From contig JAPLOT010000280.1 in NCBI GenBank assembly GCA_026400595.1, positions 1 to 7,721 on the forward strand: 7,721 nt of DNA, read 5' to 3'. The position numbers and the translations under genes were made by a program. This DNA comes from Alphaproteobacteria bacterium (GTDB taxonomy: Bacteria; Pseudomonadota; Alphaproteobacteria; Rhizobiales; Aestuariivirgaceae). The notes beneath the pieces are model-generated. The model did not search any database, had not been told where the DNA came from, and worked only from the letters and a program-made list of their open reading frames with translations. Below are positions 5,230 through 7,721 of this stretch, piece after piece (within the stretch, counting starts at the first letter, position 1; every line of letters starts with the position of its first letter).

Positions 5230-5817
5230 ATGAAAAGAGTTGCCATTCCATTCATCTTCGGTCTGTGGCCGGCGGTCGCGGGCGCCACCGAGATCACCAG
5301 CGCCTATACCCGATTTGACCTCGCCAAGTGCCAGGTCATCGAGAAGGGCGACGAGTATGTCTTCCAAGGTATCTGGCGCTGCCCCGGCCTTGGCGGCGTC
5401 GACATCTTCCAGGCCAGTTTCGACGACCGCAGCTACGCCGCCTTCGGCCGCGACGGGACCGCGCACTGCGCCTTCCGAAAGACCTTCGGTCCCCTGAACA
5501 CCGCCTTGAGCCCGGTCGAATGGCGGCTGCGCGACGGCAAGCCCTTCGCCGCCATCGAACGCTGGGCAGTGTTCAAGGACGACGCAGTGAATTCCTATAC
5601 CTGGCTGGTGATCAACGCGCTCCGCCCGGCGGACTCCTGCCCTGTGCACTATGTGGCGGGCTCCTTTCCCGCCGCCAACCAGCAGGCCCGCGACATGGCA
5701 GACCGGCTGGCCGAGGGCTTCGACTGCGAGACCGGCGTGCCGACCTATGATTCGACCATCGGCCCGCCGCCCATCGAACTCCTGAGCTGTGCTGTCGTGA
5801 AACAGCAGGGGCAGTAG
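5230..5817 (+). CDS. Putative secreted protein with six cysteines, function unknown
   Basis: This encodes 195 residues with no domain I recognise. Residues 1-20 form a classical signal peptide: two basic residues (MKR), a hydrophobic core (VAIPFIFGLWPAVAGA), then a likely signal peptidase I cleavage at AGA-TE. There is no lipobox Cys. The mature part holds six Cys (in AKC, WRC, AHC, DSC, FDC, LSC contexts), an even number that would allow three disulfides in the periplasm. It is rich in aromatic residues and has no second membrane segment. ATG 5230 is chosen over the TTG at 5203 because it places the basic residues directly before the hydrophobic core. No clear ribosome-binding site precedes it. 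It diverges from ppa (42 nt between starts), so its promoter probably lies within the 5' part of ppa. It converges on typA with 5 nt between stops. Confidence 0.85.
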   Translation: MKRVAIPFIFGLWPAVAGATEITSAYTRFDLAKCQVIEKGDEYVFQGIWRCPGLGGVDIFQASFDDRSYAAFGRDGTAHCAFRKTFGPLNTALSPVEWRLRDGKPFAAIERWAVFKDDAVNSYTWLVINALRPADSCPVHYVAGSFPAANQQARDMADRLAEGFDCETGVPTYDSTIGPPPIELLSCAVVKQQGQ

Positions 5818-5822
5818 CCGGT

Positions 5823-7655
<1,833 letters not shown>

Positions 7656-7721
7656 GTGGCGCACAGACTTTCTGGGTTTGGCGTGGGAATTCGCACTGCG
7701 CTTAGCACGTGCAGCATGCAA
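7656..7721 (-). other. typA upstream region, cut by the window edge
   Basis: This 66-nt stretch precedes the typA ATG. It contains the 8-bp palindrome GCACGTGC (7705-7712) and a GCTAAGC word that resembles a -10 box, but no matching -35 box is visible before the window ends. No ribosome-binding sequence is evident in the last 20 nt before the ATG. Confidence 0.4.

Noticed and set aside
7700..7721. Palindromes GCACGTGC and GCATGC at the right edge as a regulatory site for typA.
   Set aside because: They are too short and common, and the upstream context is cut off by the window.

Overview
The window looks like a high-GC alphaproteobacterial chromosome segment, most likely from the order Hyphomicrobiales (Rhizobiales). 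Three things point there: the gene neighbourhood (typA, ppa, folD, a YggT/DUF167 pair, a tRNA-Ala), promoters of the CTTGAC-N17-CTATAT type, and a CtrA-like box (TTAA-N7-TTAA). I cannot name the genus. Apart from its two copies of a palindromic repeat this is ordinary housekeeping territory. I see no defence system, prophage, integrase, transposase or CRISPR array.

Layout, left to right. Positions 1-287 are non-coding and hold a 120-bp inverted-repeat element (61-180) and a terminator hairpin for the next gene. A TadG-like pilus-assembly protein with a von Willebrand A domain is on the minus strand (288-1724). A 238-bp divergent intergenic region (1725-1962) follows, with the CtrA-like box and a promoter for a rightward gene of unknown function (1963-2664). 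tRNA-Ala(CGC) is on the minus strand (2754-2829). Its promoter lies back to back with that of a rightward operon yggT - DUF167/yggU - folD (2934-4426). A second copy of the 120-bp element (4495-4614) fills the gap between the convergent folD and ppa genes. ppa (inorganic pyrophosphatase, minus, 4651-5187) diverges from a small secreted cysteine-containing protein (plus, 5230-5817). That gene converges, with only 5 nt between stop codons, on typA/bipA (minus, 5823-7655). The right edge holds 66 nt of typA upstream sequence.

How the genes relate: FolD supplies one-carbon folates, Ppa clears pyrophosphate from biosynthesis, TypA is a ribosome-associated GTPase and tRNA-Ala serves translation, so most of the window is core growth machinery. 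YggT is a small membrane protein coupled to DUF167. The TadG-like gene is an envelope or surface function and stands alone here, without other tad/cpa genes.

The most useful observations are: (1) two 120-bp elements with identical arms, variable loops, alternative hairpin folds and G-quadruplex motifs on both strands; (2) a CtrA-like site upstream of tadG; (3) abutting -35 boxes of the divergent tRNA and yggT promoters; (4) a possible leaderless transcript for the unknown gene; (5) a Thr/Cys-rich insertion in the TadG-like protein. All calls were made by eye from the sequence, and no database search was run.
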